Of a stretch of DNA of 64,000 bases, positions 63,201 through 64,000 are shown in pieces. How positions within the stretch are numbered: position 1 is the stretch's first letter; every line of letters starts with the position of its first letter. Position numbers and translations under genes: made by a program. This stretch comes from Balneola sp. (GTDB lineage: Bacteria; Bacteroidota; Rhodothermia; Balneolales; Balneolaceae). The notes under the pieces are model-generated. The model ran no database searches. It worked only from the letters and a program-made list of their open reading frames with translations, and was not told the origin of the DNA. Where the stretch lies: NCBI GenBank assembly GCA_028284195.1, contig JANQSE010000017.1:124001-188000 (forward strand). The letters run 5' to 3'.

Positions 63201-63968
63201 CTTCAGGAAAGAGGAAATAAATTTTACAAAGCCCGGCTTACCCGATACCAATTTGCCGGAAGTTTGAGTCAGTCAATAAACCAGGTATTATCTGCTGAAA
63301 TAGGAAACAAAATAAGCATTACAACTATTGATGATAACCCGGATGAAAGTAATATTTTAAATGAATTAGGAACCGGGATCAGTATTACCACAAATGAAGA
63401 TCAATGGTTTAACACAATATTTACGAACCTGTCCGTGGCCGATGTAGATAACATGGTAAACCCCAAACAAGGATATAGGTTTTCATTGTATTCAGATTTA
63501 AACATCGGCATCCGAAATACATCTCACACTTTTTCCAGATTAGAATCCAGTTTTCGAATGTATTATCCGCTTCGGTTTAGTCCACAAATCGTAGTGGCTA
63601 ATCGGGTGGGTGGTTCACATAACTTTGGCCCGTTCCCTTTTTATGAATCCAACACAATTGGCGGCACGCAAAATCTGCGGGGACATAATGGCCGGCGATT
63701 TTCAGGCAGAAGTACTTTTTATAACAACACCGAACTACGTTTAGAACTGTTCGACTTTTACAGATACCTGCTGGGAGGTAAAATCGGACTTTCCGCATTT
63801 TTCGATACCGGCCGCGTGTGGACCGATGGCGAAAGCTCTTCAACCTGGCATAAGGGGTATGGCGGAGGGTTGTGGTTCAACGTTTTTGATATGATTCTTA
63901 TCAATTCAACAGTCGGTGCATCTGAAGAAGGAACACTTATAGAAATAAAAGCGGGATTTTTCTTTTAA
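60243..63968 (+). CDS. Lipoprotein with N-terminal calcineurin-like phosphoesterase and C-terminal outer-membrane barrel
   Basis: ATG 60243 is chosen over an upstream ATG because it opens the lipoprotein signal (MKRIFQVFLFSILIISC); this gives 1241 residues. The metallophosphoesterase motifs are YLIGDAGSP, FLGDNIYNYG, PGNHDWENG, VAAHHPLI and ASGHSHS (about residues 45-320). A middle region of ~500 residues is unassigned; it contains LLDMLIGDWDRHSDQWRW and PRDRDVAF, which resemble a kinase-like CotH/HipA-type metal site. The last ~350 residues look like a surface-antigen (Omp85-type) barrel ending in alternating aromatics (EIKAGFFF). Such fusions occur in Bacteroidota as hypothetical metallophosphatases. 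A surface phosphate-scavenging or signalling role is an inference. Confidence 0.88.
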   Translation: MKRIFQVFLFSILIISCSSSKVYYSSEAKNWNDKKADTEKELIYEIYLIGDAGSPSLDVQHPNLKLLQNKLNQSSENSAVVFLGDNIYNYGLPNAAHPDRKFYERRIIEQMKTVENFQGQVFFIPGNHDWENGGENGLKTLKRQEEFIENYLDRGNVFLPDDGFPGPVDVKLMDDDDHPLLKDDIRLIILDTQWWLHKHDKSYGDTGEYHLFDGGDFLNEFEDVLTKRQKDFLVVAAHHPLITNGPHGGYLPPSTHLKPPVFGSLYALYRRVFGFEQDVNHFKYRNMASKFRELMKQNDHLIYASGHSHSLQYFRESGKRLTQHFVVTGAGTKKSYVASGRGAEFSYAGEGFTKLKYIGDGSVWLEAWAYDGSPAGKLLYKTQMKPPYGDPLHEPKELPDFDHTDSTRVLAANPDYDNKGFIFEALIGSHNRRYWSVESEFPVFNVAEVKGGLIPVRMGGKGQSNTLHLEDKKGNEYVLRSVDKQAGKIWGENLKKTIALDVAQDQFSIINPYAALVIPSLADAVEVYHTNPKIYYVPKDPKLGLYAEQIGGQLALFEEKPDNDMRHVSSVGNSKEVVAYRDMIREIDGDIDHRVDQEMFAKARLLDMLIGDWDRHSDQWRWATFEPEDKKGKIYRPIPRDRDVAFMAMNGLIPNLLKFGPFFQYQNFENSYGNLKGLNFNSLEQTRRFTNQVTKSEWLQIASTMKEQLSDQVIEEAVLKYPPEVFEKYGAETIKHLKIRRDNLLQVTEKYYNLLSKVVSVPASNKRERFVVDILNKEQTRVRVYKLSGKGELREKYFDRVFENNQTKELRLFGLGDDDEFIIQGEANNKIKLLLTGGAGSDIYNTSELGRKASHNLRIFDTEKENDYITTKKVRKHLTSDPTKNTYNYETDYTWNRVFLGYYFEYNSFDGLFLGGGPKIVRHGFRKFPAVNHYLRFNYAPKTGASNLKYNGTYFERVGLWDLNLESQLLFPKSFRNFFGLGNETNLQERGNKFYKARLTRYQFAGSLSQSINQVLSAEIGNKISITTIDDNPDESNILNELGTGISITTNEDQWFNTIFTNLSVADVDNMVNPKQGYRFSLYSDLNIGIRNTSHTFSRLESSFRMYYPLRFSPQIVVANRVGGSHNFGPFPFYESNTIGGTQNLRGHNGRRFSGRSTFYNNTELRLELFDFYRYLLGGKIGLSAFFDTGRVWTDGESSSTWHKGYGGGLWFNVFDMILINSTVGASEEGTLIEIKAGFFF

Positions 63969-64000
63969 AAGCCATATAGTATGGCCCGATTATTGATATA

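Overview
The window looks like a chromosomal segment of an AT-rich member of the Bacteroidota/Balneolota group (inference: Balneola/Gracilimonas-like). The grounds are PorX and PorQ (type IX secretion), TAnnTTTG-type -7 promoter boxes, a periplasmic neopullulanase-like amylase, a DUF2911 lipoprotein, a secreted CHAT-TPR protein and many Bacteroidota-style lipoproteins. There is no rRNA gene or CRISPR array, and a single tRNA gene, tRNA-Leu(UAG).

Layout. 1-1037: sigma factor followed by a membrane protein cut by the window edge. 1038-5609: secreted alpha-amylase, then a secreted GH19-type hydrolase followed by a small secreted protein, an orphan coding fragment and a frameshifted lipoprotein-like gene. 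5683-16588: metabolic and signalling genes (GIY-YIG protein, DUF2911, PAS kinase plus receiver, M28 peptidase, SDR plus aldehyde dehydrogenase, AcuI-like reductase, receiver). 16732-27366: an accessory, defence-type island. 27435-38182: small operons including comEA-like, porX, tsaE, pnuC, thiN, nrnA, htrA, cutA and the tRNA. 38232-41470: tig-clpP-clpX. 41552-51392: histidine kinase, ECF sigma, CPBP protease, LysM/RlpA-like protein, aroC, K+ channel, porQ, mlaEFD. 51524-63968: ppiD-like, ribD, CHAT-TPR with a divergent 44-codon microORF, ftsY, pgsA, an HTH pair and a large metallophosphoesterase/beta-barrel lipoprotein.

Main discovery. The island at 19.5-27.4 kb encodes a two-gene restriction-modification-like system: an Eco57I-type N6-adenine methylase (20808-24074, minus) overlapping a PLD-nuclease/SNF2-helicase fusion (24067-27366, minus). 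Directly after the methylase 3' end, tail to tail and in opposite orientation, lies a promoterless second version of its C-terminal specificity region (20151-20846, plus). Reading the two copies against each other shows two nested inverted repeats inside the coding sequence: an outer imperfect 25-bp pair at the LRGRDI motif and an inner perfect 24-bp pair at the EDFFRPKI motif. A Hin/Gin-size serine recombinase (19501-20109) sits immediately outside. This is the architecture of a DNA-inversion switch that would exchange the target-recognition region of the enzyme. With two independent crossover sites it could shuffle two half-regions into up to four specificities. Inversion itself is inferred, not seen.

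Secondary points are the decayed small-gene cluster behind the GH19 hydrolase, a Gly/Ser-rich microprotein divergent from the CHAT protease, and a promoter/short-leader/terminator arrangement before the large metallophosphoesterase. Starts were moved inward from upstream TTG/GTG or in-frame ATG codons wherever a lipoprotein signal, membrane segment or domain edge argued for it.
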